The notes: generated by a model from the letters alone, not told the origin. 64,000 nt of DNA from Sphingobacterium sp. LZ7M1 (GCF_024296865.1 NZ_CP101134.1:496001-560000), one strand, 5' to 3'. Counted from the stretch's first letter, positions 1 through 8,976 are shown. Program-made: numbers and translations.

Positions 1-110
1 TTTTCCGCTTCCGCTCTGTTCATATCAGGTTGGTAAGAATAGGCAATTGCAGCGCGACTTAGTTTCTGCAACAGAACTTCATGGATATCGTCGACTATTA
101 AAATATTCAT
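1..110 (-). CDS. Partial N-terminus of a probable D-3-phosphoglycerate dehydrogenase-like protein
   Basis: The reverse strand opens an ATG at 110 and reads 36 residues before the window ends. The peptide begins MNILIVDDIHEVLLQKL and continues with a YQPDMNRAEAE segment. This resembles the start of Bacteroidota 2-hydroxyacid (3-phosphoglycerate) dehydrogenases. A response-regulator start (ILIVDD) is the main alternative, but the following residues fit a receiver domain less well. The ATG lies 8 bases beyond the stop of the upstream FAD monooxygenase, so the gene is probably the last seen member of an rsmA-monooxygenase-dehydrogenase operon. The catalytic and NAD-binding parts are outside the window, so the function is tentative. 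Confidence 0.5.
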   Translation of the reverse strand, partial: MNILIVDDIHEVLLQKLSRAAIAYSYQPDMNRAEAE

Positions 111-118
111 ATTATGCA

Positions 119-1273
119 TTATTTCATGAAATCTTCCTTGAACAGCTTGATCAAAGCTTTTTGGTTCATGCTGTCGGGCATGATCTTCATGAGGTTATTT
201 CGGACTGAAATTAAGAATTTATTCTCCCATTGAGCAAAATCACCAATCAATTTTGAAGTATCTGTGATATACTTGGTCCGGGATAATCTTCGATTTTCAA
301 AAGATAGGAAGGCTTGCCCTACAGGTTGTTGCTTTTGTAGTTCCTGATGGAGTACCGCGACATCTTCCATGGCTTGGCATGCTCCTTGGCCCATATTGGG
401 GGTACAGGCATGTGCGGCATCCCCAATGATCAAGATATTGCCAAAGGCAAAGTTCTTTAACGGTTTGATATCTATGATATCGGACCAGATCAAATCGGAA
501 TCTAAGGTTCTGTCCAGTACTTCTTGTATAGGTTGATGGTAATTCCCAAATTGACGCTTCAGGTCCTGTACCCCATAACCCCTGAAAGTTGGGTTTTGTT
601 GGGGCCCATTGATACATGCATACCAATAGATTCGTTTATTGACGAGTGGTGTTAGACCAAATCGGCCTTTATTTCCCCAAGTCTCCGATCCTCTGTTCAG
701 GTTGAGTTCCGTGTTGTCTATTGTCGCTCGCCAACAGCTATAACCAGCATATCTCGGTTTTGAAGTTGGGACGAGCTGTTGTCGCAGGGGCGATTTGACA
801 CCATCAGCAATGATGAGGTATTTGCTCCTGTGCAAACTTCCATCTTCAAAATGTATTTCCACATAACCCTCTTTTTGGGTCAAATGACTTGCTCTCTTGC
901 CAAGAGCAATGTGATCTTGATTTACTTTTGATAAGAGGTAGAGATGTAAATCGGCGCGATGGATAGCAAAATTCTTTTGCGCGTATTTATCGGATAATTT
1001 ACTGGTGTTTGGGTTGACGAGGATATTTCCTTTTTGGTCAAGGATAGCAAAGGAATCTAGGTAATAACCGATCTTTTCGACTTCCTCACGGATTCCGATA
1101 TATTCTAGGGCTTGCATGGCATTGGCTGCTAAGCCAAATCCAGCCCCGATACCTTTGATTTCTTTGGCTTGTTCAAAAAGAGTGAATTCACGGTTTAGGT
1201 TTTGTAGAGCAATGGCTGCGGTAAGTCCGGCAACCCCAGCTCCAATAATGGCAAATTCACTTTGTACATCCAT
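119..1273 (-). CDS. FAD-dependent monooxygenase (aromatic hydroxylase / zeaxanthin epoxidase type)
   Basis: This 384-residue protein has the three signatures of class A flavin monooxygenases. A GAGVAG dinucleotide-binding loop lies at residues 11-16, an ADGVKSPLR (DG) motif near 155-165, and an IGDAAHACTPNMGQG (GD) motif near 282-297 that contacts the FAD ribityl chain. Such enzymes use NAD(P)H and O2 to hydroxylate or epoxidise small organic substrates in the cytoplasm; the substrate cannot be read from the sequence. The ATG at 1273 starts one base after the rsmA stop (TGA-C-ATG), which suggests translational coupling, and the next gene starts 8 bases past its stop. Length is normal for the family. 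Confidence 0.85.
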   Translation of the reverse strand: MDVQSEFAIIGAGVAGLTAAIALQNLNREFTLFEQAKEIKGIGAGFGLAANAMQALEYIGIREEVEKIGYYLDSFAILDQKGNILVNPNTSKLSDKYAQKNFAIHRADLHLYLLSKVNQDHIALGKRASHLTQKEGYVEIHFEDGSLHRSKYLIIADGVKSPLRQQLVPTSKPRYAGYSCWRATIDNTELNLNRGSETWGNKGRFGLTPLVNKRIYWYACINGPQQNPTFRGYGVQDLKRQFGNYHQPIQEVLDRTLDSDLIWSDIIDIKPLKNFAFGNILIIGDAAHACTPNMGQGACQAMEDVAVLHQELQKQQPVGQAFLSFENRRLSRTKYITDTSKLIGDFAQWENKFLISVRNNLMKIMPDSMNQKALIKLFKEDFMK

Positions 1274-1274
1274 G

Positions 1275-2054
1275 TCAGAGACTTTTTGAAATTTCGTTGG
1301 TCAAGGTTTCAAAATCTTGAACGGACAGGCGTTCTGCCCTTAATTCATAGAGCGGATTGTCACTCATCCTATCTTTAGGGACTACAGCTGACAGGGCATT
1401 CCTCAAGGTTTTACGTCTTTGGTTGAAGCCTGCCTTTACCACGCGCCAGAATAATTTCTCATCACAGTCCAAGGTCACGCGATTGTTCCTTACCATGCGC
1501 ATCACGCCTGAAAGAACTTTTGGTGGCGGATTGAATGCTCCTGCTTTTACGGTAAAGAGATAAGAAACATCATAGTATGCCTGCAGAAATACACTCAGAA
1601 TTCCGTATTCCTTGTTTCCAGGTTTGGCCACACAACGTTCGGCTACTTCTTTCTGAAACATACCTACCATTTCAACCACACGGTTTCTTTCTTCCAAGAC
1701 CTTAAAAAGGATTTGGGAAGAAATATTGTAGGGAAAGTTCCCGATAACGGCCATCTTTTCACCAAAATATTGGCTGAAGTCCAGGTTTAGGAAATCGCCA
1801 TGGATCAGACGGTTGCCAAGTTCAGGGTATTTGTCTGCTAAATATTCAATGGATTCATCATCGACATCGATCAAGAAGGTTTCATAGGACTCATTTTGAA
1901 GCAGGAAATCGGAGAGAACGCCCATTCCAGGTCCAACTTCCAAGACCTGGTTGAAGCCAAGAGAAGGAGTTAAAGCATCAACGATCCGTTGTGCTGCATT
2001 TTTGTCGTTAAGGAAATGCTGACCTAAATGTTTTTTTGCGCGTACTGAACCCAT
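1275..2054 (-). CDS. rsmA: 16S rRNA (adenine1518/1519-N6) dimethyltransferase
   Basis: RsmA (KsgA) dimethylates two adjacent adenines in the 3' hairpin of 16S rRNA during 30S assembly, using S-adenosylmethionine. The 259-residue protein shows the family start HLGQHFLND (residues 9-17), the SAM-binding loop VLEVGPGMGVL (about 38-48) and the catalytic NFPYNISS (about 104-111), a variant of the usual NLPY. The C-terminal part contains FNQRRKTLRNAL, typical of the substrate-binding domain. A TATCTTTG box (2070-2077) precedes the ATG by 15 bases, giving a short leader. It is divergent from pdxA and leads the operon with the FAD monooxygenase. Confidence 0.96.
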   Translation of the reverse strand: MGSVRAKKHLGQHFLNDKNAAQRIVDALTPSLGFNQVLEVGPGMGVLSDFLLQNESYETFLIDVDDESIEYLADKYPELGNRLIHGDFLNLDFSQYFGEKMAVIGNFPYNISSQILFKVLEERNRVVEMVGMFQKEVAERCVAKPGNKEYGILSVFLQAYYDVSYLFTVKAGAFNPPPKVLSGVMRMVRNNRVTLDCDEKLFWRVVKAGFNQRRKTLRNALSAVVPKDRMSDNPLYELRAERLSVQDFETLTNEISKSL

Positions 2055-2069
2055 AGGAATTATTTGCTA

Positions 2070-2077
2070 CAAAGATA
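2070..2077 (-). promoter_or_regulatory. -7 promoter box of rsmA
   Basis: The minus strand reads TATCTTTG, a full match to the Bacteroidota -7 consensus TAnnTTTG, 15 bases upstream of the rsmA ATG. No good TTG -33 element is visible at the usual spacing, so the call rests on the -7 box and its position. Confidence 0.55.
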
Positions 2078-2162
2078 GTGTTTTTTAGGCGAGCAGGATT
2101 TGAATTGTATGTTCCATTTGCATGTTAATGCCATTTGAACCTTAATGTTTATGTTTTTTTGC

Positions 2163-2170
2163 TATTTTTG
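2163..2170 (+). promoter_or_regulatory. -7 promoter box of pdxA
   Basis: TATTTTTG matches the TAnnTTTG consensus 22 bases before the pdxA ATG at 2193. A TTTG at 2134-2137 lies 25 bases upstream, slightly further than usual for a -33 element. Confidence 0.55.
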
Positions 2171-2192
2171 ACTATATCTAATAGCATTGAAG

Positions 2193-3248
2193 ATGAGTGA
2201 GAAACTAAAAATAGGCATTTCAGTAGGAGATATTAACGGAATCGGTTTAGAGGTTATTATTAAATCCTTGATGGATAACCGTGTTCTGGATTTCTTTACG
2301 CCCATAGTTTATGGCAATACCAAAGTTGCCTCCTTCCATCGAAAGGCGATTGGAGTGAATGATTTCAGTTTCAATGTGATCAACTCAGCGGATCAGGCAA
2401 ACGCTAAGCGTCCCAATATGATCAATTGCTGGCAAGAGGATGTAAAAATCAGTTTGGGCGAGCAAAACGAAATTGGTGGTAAGTATGCCTTTATTTCTTT
2501 GCAAAAAGCTACAGAGGACCTGAAGGCTGGTTTGATTGATGCTTTGGTCACTGCGCCGATCAACAAACATAATATACAGCAAGAGGGCTTTAACTTTCCA
2601 GGACATACCGAATACCTACAGGATGCATTTGATGCCAAGGATGTCTTGATGTTTATGGTGAGCGATGACCTTCGCGTTGGCGTGGTTACAGGGCATATTC
2701 CTGTGAAGGAAGTAGCGGCTTCCATTACGGAGGAGGGCATATTGCATAAATTGAGGATGATGAATGAAAGCCTGAAGAAGGATTTCTGGATTCAAAAACC
2801 AAAGATTGCGGTGCTCGGCTTAAATCCACATGCCGGTGATGATGGCCTGATCGGTACGGAAGACCGTGACATTATAAAACCAGCTATTGAGAAAGCCAAT
2901 GAAGAAGATATCTTCTGTTTTGGTCCATTCCCAGCTGATGGTTTCTTTGCGGCTGATGCCTATACCAAGTTTGATGCGGTCCTAGCCATGTACCATGACC
3001 AAGGTTTGATTCCGTTTAAACATATCGCTGCGCGTAATGGAATTAATTTTACAGCAGGCCTACCAGTTGTCCGTACTTCCCCAGATCATGGAACCGGATA
3101 TGACATCGCTGGAAAAAATATGGCCTCACATGCATCTTTCTTAGAAGCGATTTTTGAAGCAGTTCATATTGTAAATAGACGTAGAGAACAAGAGGTTCTG
3201 ACTGAAAATCCATTAGCTTTCCGTAGACTGTCGAAAGATCGTGACTAA
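2193..3248 (+). CDS. pdxA: 4-hydroxythreonine-4-phosphate dehydrogenase
   Basis: PdxA oxidises 4-phosphohydroxy-L-threonine in the DXP-dependent pyridoxal 5'-phosphate pathway, giving the amine that PdxJ condenses with deoxyxylulose phosphate. The 351-residue protein carries the three metal-binding histidine contexts of the family: PGHTEYL (about 136), NPHAGDDG (about 210) and YHDQGLIPFK (about 267-275). I place the start at the ATG at 2193 (MSEKLKIGI), because the reading frame's upstream TTG at 2187 is a weaker start. A -7 box sits 22 bases upstream. It is transcribed away from rsmA, and cca follows with its own -7 box. Confidence 0.95.
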   Translation: MSEKLKIGISVGDINGIGLEVIIKSLMDNRVLDFFTPIVYGNTKVASFHRKAIGVNDFSFNVINSADQANAKRPNMINCWQEDVKISLGEQNEIGGKYAFISLQKATEDLKAGLIDALVTAPINKHNIQQEGFNFPGHTEYLQDAFDAKDVLMFMVSDDLRVGVVTGHIPVKEVAASITEEGILHKLRMMNESLKKDFWIQKPKIAVLGLNPHAGDDGLIGTEDRDIIKPAIEKANEEDIFCFGPFPADGFFAADAYTKFDAVLAMYHDQGLIPFKHIAARNGINFTAGLPVVRTSPDHGTGYDIAGKNMASHASFLEAIFEAVHIVNRRREQEVLTENPLAFRRLSKDRD

Positions 3249-3298
3249 GTAAAGGCTGGATTTTATAAAGGCTGACACCTGTTGTCTATAAATTTCAT

Positions 3299-3306
3299 TA
3301 CTTTTG
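3299..3306 (+). promoter_or_regulatory. -7 promoter box of cca
   Basis: TACTTTTG matches TAnnTTTG 12 bases before the ATG at 3319. It implies a leader of only a few bases and argues against the upstream TTG at 3304, which lies inside the box. Confidence 0.5.
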
Positions 3307-3318
3307 CACTTTGTTGCT

Positions 3319-4722
3319 ATGAGTGAGAATTTAAGTCATCCCATTTTTTCCATAATAAGAGAATTAGCCCATCAGGAGGGAGTTTCCTGTTTTGTTATCG
3401 GAGGCTATGTCCGTGATAGAATCATGGGTCGTCCATTCAAGGATGATATCGATATCCTTGTTTTGGGAAGCGGGATTGATTTCGCGAATAAACTAGGAGA
3501 AAAACTACATACGAAAGTTGCTGTCTATAAATCATTTGGAACAGCAATGTTGGTCTATGAAGGCCTTCAGGTTGAGTTTGTTGGTGCAAGAAAGGAATCT
3601 TACCGAAAAGATTCCAGAAAGCCTATCGTAGAGGACGGTACCCTGGAGGATGACCAAAATCGACGTGACTTTACCATCAACGCCATGGCTTTTTCGCTTA
3701 ATGAAGCGAATTATGGCGAACTCATCGATCCCTTCCAAGGACTGAGCGATATCCAAAACAGATTGATAAAAACACCATTGTCTCCGGACATCACCTTTTC
3801 AGATGATCCATTGAGAATGATGCGTGCCATCCGTTTTGCTACCCAGTTAAACTTTAGGATCGACTCAACTGCCCTGAATGCCATCAGTGAAAACGCTGAC
3901 CGTATCCAGATTATCTCCAAAGAACGGATCACTGACGAACTCAATAAAATTATCCTTGCTGAAAAACCTTCTATCGGTTTCAAGTATTTATTTGATACGG
4001 GCCTTCTGGAAAGGATATTTCCTGCCATGTATCAATTGTACGGTGTGGAATATGTGGATGGTAAAGGGCATAAGGACAATTTCTACCATACCTTGGAAGT
4101 ATTGGACAATGTGGCGGAAATGTCCAATGATCTTTGGCTTCGTTGGGCAGCGATCATGCACGATATTGCCAAACCTGCAACCAAGCGCTTTGATAAAAAA
4201 GTAGGATGGACCTTCCATGGCCACGAGGACCGTGGGGCGAAGATGGTACCCAAATTGTTTGCAGACCTGAAGCTTCCTTTGAATGAAAAGATGAAGTTTG
4301 TGCAGAAATTGGTGATGCTTCACCTCAGACCGATTGTCTTGGCCAAGGATATCGTGACAGATTCGGCGGTTCGCCGCCTGTTGTTTGAGGCTGCTGATGA
4401 TATCGACGACCTGATGTTGTTGTGCCATGCGGATGTCACCACCAAAAATGAATATAAAAAGAGGAAGTACAGGGACAATTTTGAGCTCGTAAAACAGAAA
4501 CTGAAAGATGTCGAAGAACGGGACCACCTGAGAAACTGGCAACCTCCTGTGGATGGTGATGATATCATGAAAACCTTTGGTATCGGACCTGGAAAACATG
4601 TCGGAATTATCAAGAAGGCTATACGTGAGGCGATTTTGGAAGGTGAAATTCCAAATTCAAGGCAAGAAGCGCTATCATTGATGATAGAAAAAGGGAAAAC
4701 ATTGGGCCTAACCAAAGTTTGA
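3319..4722 (+). CDS. cca: CCA tRNA nucleotidyltransferase with HD domain
   Basis: This class II nucleotidyltransferase adds or repairs the CCA 3' end of tRNAs. The N-terminal catalytic domain has GGYVRD (about residues 28-33) and the acidic DDIDILV (about 42-48) that binds the metals. The middle has the poly(A)-polymerase-type RNA-binding region with RRDFTINAMAFS. A C-terminal HD phosphohydrolase domain has HDIAKP (about 281). The 467-residue length is typical of Bacteroidota members. The start at 3319 (MSENLSHPIF) follows a TACTTTTG box by 12 bases. The gene matters here because the two initiator tRNA genes in this window lack an encoded CCA, so they depend on this enzyme. Poly(A) polymerase is a less likely alternative. 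Confidence 0.92.
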   Translation: MSENLSHPIFSIIRELAHQEGVSCFVIGGYVRDRIMGRPFKDDIDILVLGSGIDFANKLGEKLHTKVAVYKSFGTAMLVYEGLQVEFVGARKESYRKDSRKPIVEDGTLEDDQNRRDFTINAMAFSLNEANYGELIDPFQGLSDIQNRLIKTPLSPDITFSDDPLRMMRAIRFATQLNFRIDSTALNAISENADRIQIISKERITDELNKIILAEKPSIGFKYLFDTGLLERIFPAMYQLYGVEYVDGKGHKDNFYHTLEVLDNVAEMSNDLWLRWAAIMHDIAKPATKRFDKKVGWTFHGHEDRGAKMVPKLFADLKLPLNEKMKFVQKLVMLHLRPIVLAKDIVTDSAVRRLLFEAADDIDDLMLLCHADVTTKNEYKKRKYRDNFELVKQKLKDVEERDHLRNWQPPVDGDDIMKTFGIGPGKHVGIIKKAIREAILEGEIPNSRQEALSLMIEKGKTLGLTKV

Positions 4723-4799
4723 ACGGATTGATTTTTTAAAAAAATATGTAATTTTAAAGCTTGAAATAGAGCTTGTCCAAATTAATACATTTTACGAAT

Positions 4800-5378
4800 A
4801 TGGCGATATATAGATTTAGAGTAACTTTTGAAGACTACGAAGATGTTTACAGAGAGATTGACATGCCTTCAAAAAGTACTTTCTTAGATTTACACACACA
4901 GATTCAAAAAAGTACTGGCTACGACCAAGAGCGTTCCTCTTCGTTCTATGTGAGCAATGACCAATGGAAAAAAGGTACGGAGATTGCTTTCTTGCCGAAC
5001 GATAGAAAGAAAGCTGCTGGCGTTTTGATCGTGGAAGATGTTCGTTTGAGTAAATTTATTGATGATCCGCATCAAAAGTTTTACTACACCTATAACTTTG
5101 ACCGCCCGTATGATTTCCATGTGGAATTGATCAAGATCTTGAAAGAAGAGGAGGGAAAAGAATATCCTGCCCTTTTCAAGAAAGTCGGTGAAGCACCAAG
5201 AAACTTGACTGCAGCAAACTTCCCTGTTACGGCTGATGATGAAGATGATGACGATTTTGTGTCAGAAGATGCAGAGGAATATGGTGTAGATGAGGAGGAT
5301 GATTATGATATGTTTGATGATGAGGAAGGCGAAGAGTCTGAAGGTGAATCAAACAAGTCTAATGAAGACGAATATTAA
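4800..5378 (+). CDS. Plasmid pRiA4b ORF-3-like domain protein with acidic tail
   Basis: The 192-residue product begins MAIYRFRVTFEDYEDVYREI and resembles the pRiA4b ORF-3-like (IS1096 TnpR passenger) domain. Residues 1-135 form a compact domain with a YTYNFDRPYDFHVEL stretch. The last 45 or so residues are almost all Asp, Glu, Ser and Tyr, an acidic tail that is probably disordered. The function is unknown. Despite the family name, no transposase is nearby. It lies just upstream of miaA, separated by a strong terminator, so the two are probably transcribed separately. The ATG at 4800 is preferred over the TTG at 4773. A TAATTTTA sequence at 4749-4756 is a near match to a -7 box. Confidence 0.7.
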   Translation: MAIYRFRVTFEDYEDVYREIDMPSKSTFLDLHTQIQKSTGYDQERSSSFYVSNDQWKKGTEIAFLPNDRKKAAGVLIVEDVRLSKFIDDPHQKFYYTYNFDRPYDFHVELIKILKEEEGKEYPALFKKVGEAPRNLTAANFPVTADDEDDDDFVSEDAEEYGVDEEDDYDMFDDEEGEESEGESNKSNEDEY

Positions 5379-5403
5379 GATTATTCGACGATAAGATTTT
5401 AAA

Positions 5404-5437
5404 TAGATGATAGAGCTTCTATCATCTATTTTTTTTA
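5404..5437 (+). terminator. Rho-independent terminator before miaA
   Basis: A perfect 11-bp stem (tagatgataga, 5404-5414; complement 5418-5428) closes a 3-base gct loop and is followed by an eight-T run. Flanking A and T residues extend the stem further. It ends the acidic-tail gene and lies 22 bases before the miaA ATG. Confidence 0.85.
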
Positions 5438-5458
5438 TTCTGTAAATAAGTAAAAAGG

Positions 5459-6388
5459 ATGTCCACTGAATTGAATAGGCAAAAAACATTGATCGTAGTC
5501 GTTGGACCTACCGCTGTAGGAAAAACTGCTCTGGCAATCCAATTGGCCAATCATTTTAAAACATCCATAATTTCTGCCGACTCCAGGCAGTTTTACCATG
5601 AAATGAGCATAGGGACGGCAAAGCCCAGTGCTGAGGAGTTAGCCCAAGCATCCCATTATTTTATTAATTCCCATTCCATTGCTGAGGAGTATACGGCCGG
5701 TGATTTTGAACGGGAAGCTTTAATTCGTTTGGCGGTCTTGTTCAAGAGCAGGGATGTGGTGATCGCGGTAGGTGGTTCTGGACTATTTGTGCGGGCACTG
5801 ACGGAAGGCTTGGATGACCTTCCCAAAGCAGGAGATGATATCCGTGAAAGCTTGAATGAATGGTTTCGAAGGGATGGCCTGGAACCCTTGAAAGAGCGAT
5901 TAAAAGAGATCGATCCTGCATATTATGAAAAAGCGGACATTGACAATCCACAACGTGTCATCCGTGCCATTGAGGTTTTTGAGGCATCTGGGAAACCAAT
6001 CTCTTATTTTATGACCAATCAGAAGGCTGAAAGACCTTTTCAGGTTATCACGATTGGCTTAAATACAGATAGGGAATGGCTCTATGATCGTATTAATCAA
6101 AGGGTAGACCTGATGATGGAGGCGGGATTGTTGGAGGAAGTGAAATCCTTATTGCCTTTCAGGAATAAACCTGCTCTGCTGACCGTAGGCTATGCTGAAA
6201 TCTTTGATTATCTGGATGGAAACATCAGTTTGGAAGATGCAGTTTCGCAGATTAAGCAGAATTCCAGAAGGTATGCCAAGAGGCAGATTACCTGGTTTAA
6301 GAAATATGGTAATACTGTTTGGTTTGAGCCTCAGGCTAGGGAAGAGGTCATCTCCTATCTTGAGCAAAGGTTAAAGCAAGAAGGATAA
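5459..6388 (+). CDS. miaA: tRNA dimethylallyltransferase
   Basis: MiaA transfers a dimethylallyl group to N6 of adenosine-37 in tRNAs that read codons starting with U, the first step of ms2i6A formation. The 309-residue protein has the P-loop GPTAVGKT (residues 16-23), DSRQFYHEMSIGTAKPS (about 41-57) which binds the anticodon loop, QRVIRAIEVFE (about 164-174), and the C-terminal RRYAKRQITWFKK typical of the family. The start is an ATG at 5459 just after a strong terminator; its own promoter is not obvious, so transcription may begin within or just after the hairpin region. It converges on a lipoprotein gene across a second, bidirectional terminator. Confidence 0.96.
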   Translation: MSTELNRQKTLIVVVGPTAVGKTALAIQLANHFKTSIISADSRQFYHEMSIGTAKPSAEELAQASHYFINSHSIAEEYTAGDFEREALIRLAVLFKSRDVVIAVGGSGLFVRALTEGLDDLPKAGDDIRESLNEWFRRDGLEPLKERLKEIDPAYYEKADIDNPQRVIRAIEVFEASGKPISYFMTNQKAERPFQVITIGLNTDREWLYDRINQRVDLMMEAGLLEEVKSLLPFRNKPALLTVGYAEIFDYLDGNISLEDAVSQIKQNSRRYAKRQITWFKKYGNTVWFEPQAREEVISYLEQRLKQEG

Positions 6389-6417
6389 TTATTCCCATAA
6401 AAAAACTTAAAAAAATA

Positions 6418-6442
6418 AAAATAGCCCAGAGAGGGCTATTTT
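6418..6442. terminator. Bidirectional terminator between miaA and the lipoprotein gene
   Basis: A 10-bp stem (aaaatagccc, 6418-6427; gggctatttt, 6433-6442) with an agaga loop has A-rich and T-rich flanks, so it can end transcripts from both convergent genes. Confidence 0.85.
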
Positions 6443-6476
6443 CAAATATAGTTTATGCTTATTAGTTATAGGTGAA

Positions 6477-7268
6477 TTAGTCATTCGGTAAGTATTCATT
6501 GATATACCTGATGTCATCTTCATTCAGTCCATCTTCCGAATCGGTGATGGTCCAAAGAATATCCTGAAGTTTGCCCACTAAAGCATTATAACTTTGATCC
6601 ACCTTATTGTCCTTGTAATATTGTTCAATATTGATTTTCTTGTTCTTTAGTCTATTGATCAGATCATGAAGGCTTGAGGAGTTGGAAATAACAGCTAAGT
6701 CATATTTTTCATATTCTGAAGAAGCTGATTTTTTTTCATTTCCACAGTACATATGTAAATCCAGATAAATAATCTTGTTTGCAGGGATATCGATGCTCAC
6801 TTTTTTCAAAAGCACACCATTTTGATAGTCTCCAGATCTGGATTTGATAATCAGACCGGCTGGTAGTTCCAGTTTTTTAGTAGTTGAGGTGCTGTTTTTC
6901 AATTTGATTCCCAATCTGACGAAATAACCGCTTCCGCGTGAGAAATCAGGAGAAAGATCTGCAGGGACTTCCGCTTTTAAGTCGGATGATCTCCTTGCTA
7001 CCATCGCTTTTTTAGACCTAGCTCTGGCTGTCGTATTTATATCGCCTTCGTATCCAGTGATCTCTCCTTGCAGTTCGATGCCTTCAGGTAGGCTATATTT
7101 TTGGCCAGTAGGCTCGCCATCGGTATTCCCAAGTCCTGGTATCTTACCGGGTTTGTCCTCTACAATTTCTATGTCATTGTCTTTGTCGTCCTTGCTGCAG
7201 GAGCTTACTGCGAAAGCTAATACTAAGGATAATAATACGACAATTGGCATGCTGATTTTCTTTTTCAT
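6477..7268 (-). CDS. Predicted lipoprotein of unknown function
   Basis: The 263-residue product starts MKKKISMPIVVLLSLVLAF and has a lipobox ending in VSSC, with the acylated cysteine at residue 24. A charged SKDDKDNDIE linker follows, so it is probably anchored in the envelope. The rest has no motif I recognise: a Gly/Pro-rich stretch, a basic segment (ARARSKKAMVARRSS, near residues 85-99) and a probably beta-rich domain with polar surface. The open frame extends to 7391, but I set the start at 7268 because the signal peptide begins there and a TACCTTTG box lies 33 bases upstream. It is convergent with miaA and divergent from the fucosidase. Confidence 0.7.
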   Translation of the reverse strand: MKKKISMPIVVLLSLVLAFAVSSCSKDDKDNDIEIVEDKPGKIPGLGNTDGEPTGQKYSLPEGIELQGEITGYEGDINTTARARSKKAMVARRSSDLKAEVPADLSPDFSRGSGYFVRLGIKLKNSTSTTKKLELPAGLIIKSRSGDYQNGVLLKKVSIDIPANKIIYLDLHMYCGNEKKSASSEYEKYDLAVISNSSSLHDLINRLKNKKINIEQYYKDNKVDQSYNALVGKLQDILWTITDSEDGLNEDDIRYINEYLPND

Positions 7269-7300
7269 GTTTTTTACAGGATTGATTTTATGTGATGTTT

Positions 7301-7308
7301 CAAAGGTA
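7301..7308 (-). promoter_or_regulatory. -7 promoter box of the lipoprotein gene
   Basis: The minus strand reads TACCTTTG, matching TAnnTTTG, 33 bases before the ATG at 7268. It lies inside the longer open frame and so supports the downstream start. Confidence 0.5.
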
Positions 7309-7433
7309 TTGCTTAATGAAAAAAGGGTAAATACCTGTATTCGGGTAATTCTACTTACTGACTTTGTTACGAAAACCATTTCGCTATTCATGCAATCGAT
7401 TGATAGCTTGGGGGCTATATGAATTCAGTATAT

Positions 7434-7451
7434 TAGATTCATATAAATCTA
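7434..7451. promoter_or_regulatory. Short inverted repeat upstream of the fucosidase gene
   Basis: TAGATT and AATCTA arms of 6 bp flank a 6-base spacer (catata), 23 bases before the fucosidase ATG. This could be an operator for a dimeric regulator, but short AT-rich repeats also occur by chance. Confidence 0.25.
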
Positions 7452-7473
7452 AAACGTGAATTGATCTATACCA

Positions 7474-8976
7474 ATGAACAGAATACTAAAACCGATATTC
7501 CTTGCAGCATTAGCCCTGACTTTTAGTCAATACGCCTATGCTCAATGGACAGGACCAAAGGTTAAACCCACAGCACATACCGAAGTGAAATATGGGTCCC
7601 TGACGCCTGAGCACCGTACGGATGCCGATATGGAAGCCTTCCGGAACTATGGGCTTGGCCAATTTATCCATTGGGGTTTATATGCCATTCCTGGGAATGA
7701 ATGGGAAGGGGTGAGCGCCAGAAAAGGTGCTGCTGCCTCGGAATGGATCAGGACCTGGTCGGGTCCAACTGCGCCTAAGAATTGGAAAGAAACCTATGAT
7801 AACCTATATAAAAAGTTTGATCCCAAGGACTTTGATGCCAAGAAATGGGCCAAGCAAGCTAAGGATATGGGTGCAAAATACATGATCTTTACCACTAAGC
7901 ACCACGATGGTTTTGCTTTGTGGCCAACCAAATATTCAGGGTACAATATCACCAAATCACCTTATAAGAAGGATATCGTAAAGGAAGTCGTAGATGCCTA
8001 TACGGCTGAAGGAATCGATGTATATCTTTATTTCTCCATTCTGGAATGGAACAATCCTGATTATCTTTCCAAGGAACCCAAGACAGAGGAAGAAAAGAAG
8101 AAATACGATCGTTTCTTACAGTACACTAAAAATCAACTGTTGGAACTGTTGGCAAACTATCCCCAGATTAAGGGTTTCTGGTTTGATGGTACTTGGGATC
8201 AATCCTGGGTCAAGGCTTATGACTTTACCTACAATCTGGAAAAGGAACTGCGGGCAAAGCATCCGGGTTTGATTATCGGGTCTCGATTTAGAAATGATGA
8301 ACATGGCAAAAGGCATTTTGATAGCAATGGGAAGATCCTTGGCGATTATGAACAGGGCTGGGAAAGAAAGTTGCCGCAGGAATTTGAATGGCTCGATGGC
8401 AATGATTGGGATGCGGTCATGACCATTCCTCCCAATGGTTGGGGATATATGAAAGATTGGTCAGGAATCTATACCAAGACCACGGATGACCTATTGGACA
8501 TGTTGATGCATACAGTTTCCATGAACGGAAACTTTGTATTGAATTTTGGGCCTGATGGTCAAGGGTTGATGCATCCTGAAGAGGATAAGATTGCAAAGGA
8601 ACTGGGGGATTGGATGAAAGTGAATGCTGAGGCCGTTTACGGGGTGAGGCATGCAAATCTTCCAAAAACGAAATTAGGCTACTTAACGCAAAAGGATAAG
8701 CATTTATATCTAACGGTATTCAATAGGCCGGTTAACAATATTACGAGGATTGCTATCCCTAAAAAGGCTACGGAAGTTCCGGTATCAGCTGTATTGCTCA
8801 CCAATGGACAGAAGCTGCAGGTCAAGCATGCCGATATTGGACTTGATCTGGATAAGAATACCTACTACGATGTGATTATTCCTGCTGATTTTAAATCAGA
8901 GCGAGCATTCGTCATTAAGATGGAAATGGGCGCTCCTGAAACAAAGTCTGAGAAGCTGATGGATGCCAAGATGTAG
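7474..8976 (+). CDS. Secreted GH29 alpha-L-fucosidase
   Basis: The 500-residue protein has a Sec signal peptide with a likely cut after AYA (residue 23). It then carries the GH29 catalytic barrel: GQFIHWGLYAIPGNEW (about 61-76), TKHHDGFALW (about 139-148) with the paired active-site histidines, and GFWFDGTWD (about 234-242), whose Asp is the expected nucleophile. A smaller beta domain follows from about residue 385. GH29 enzymes release alpha-L-fucose with retention of configuration; the linkage specificity cannot be told here. The protein is probably periplasmic. It is isolated from the SusCD loci of this window by about 20 kb, so a direct link is not shown. Confidence 0.93.
   Translation: MNRILKPIFLAALALTFSQYAYAQWTGPKVKPTAHTEVKYGSLTPEHRTDADMEAFRNYGLGQFIHWGLYAIPGNEWEGVSARKGAAASEWIRTWSGPTAPKNWKETYDNLYKKFDPKDFDAKKWAKQAKDMGAKYMIFTTKHHDGFALWPTKYSGYNITKSPYKKDIVKEVVDAYTAEGIDVYLYFSILEWNNPDYLSKEPKTEEEKKKYDRFLQYTKNQLLELLANYPQIKGFWFDGTWDQSWVKAYDFTYNLEKELRAKHPGLIIGSRFRNDEHGKRHFDSNGKILGDYEQGWERKLPQEFEWLDGNDWDAVMTIPPNGWGYMKDWSGIYTKTTDDLLDMLMHTVSMNGNFVLNFGPDGQGLMHPEEDKIAKELGDWMKVNAEAVYGVRHANLPKTKLGYLTQKDKHLYLTVFNRPVNNITRIAIPKKATEVPVSAVLLTNGQKLQVKHADIGLDLDKNTYYDVIIPADFKSERAFVIKMEMGAPETKSEKLMDAKM

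Noticed and set aside
1..110. Response regulator receiver domain
   Set aside because: ILIVDD fits, but the following residues match 2-hydroxyacid dehydrogenase starts better; the call stays tentative.
4800..5378. Mobile element (IS1096 passenger name)
   Set aside because: The family name is historical; there is no transposase, terminal repeat or target duplication.
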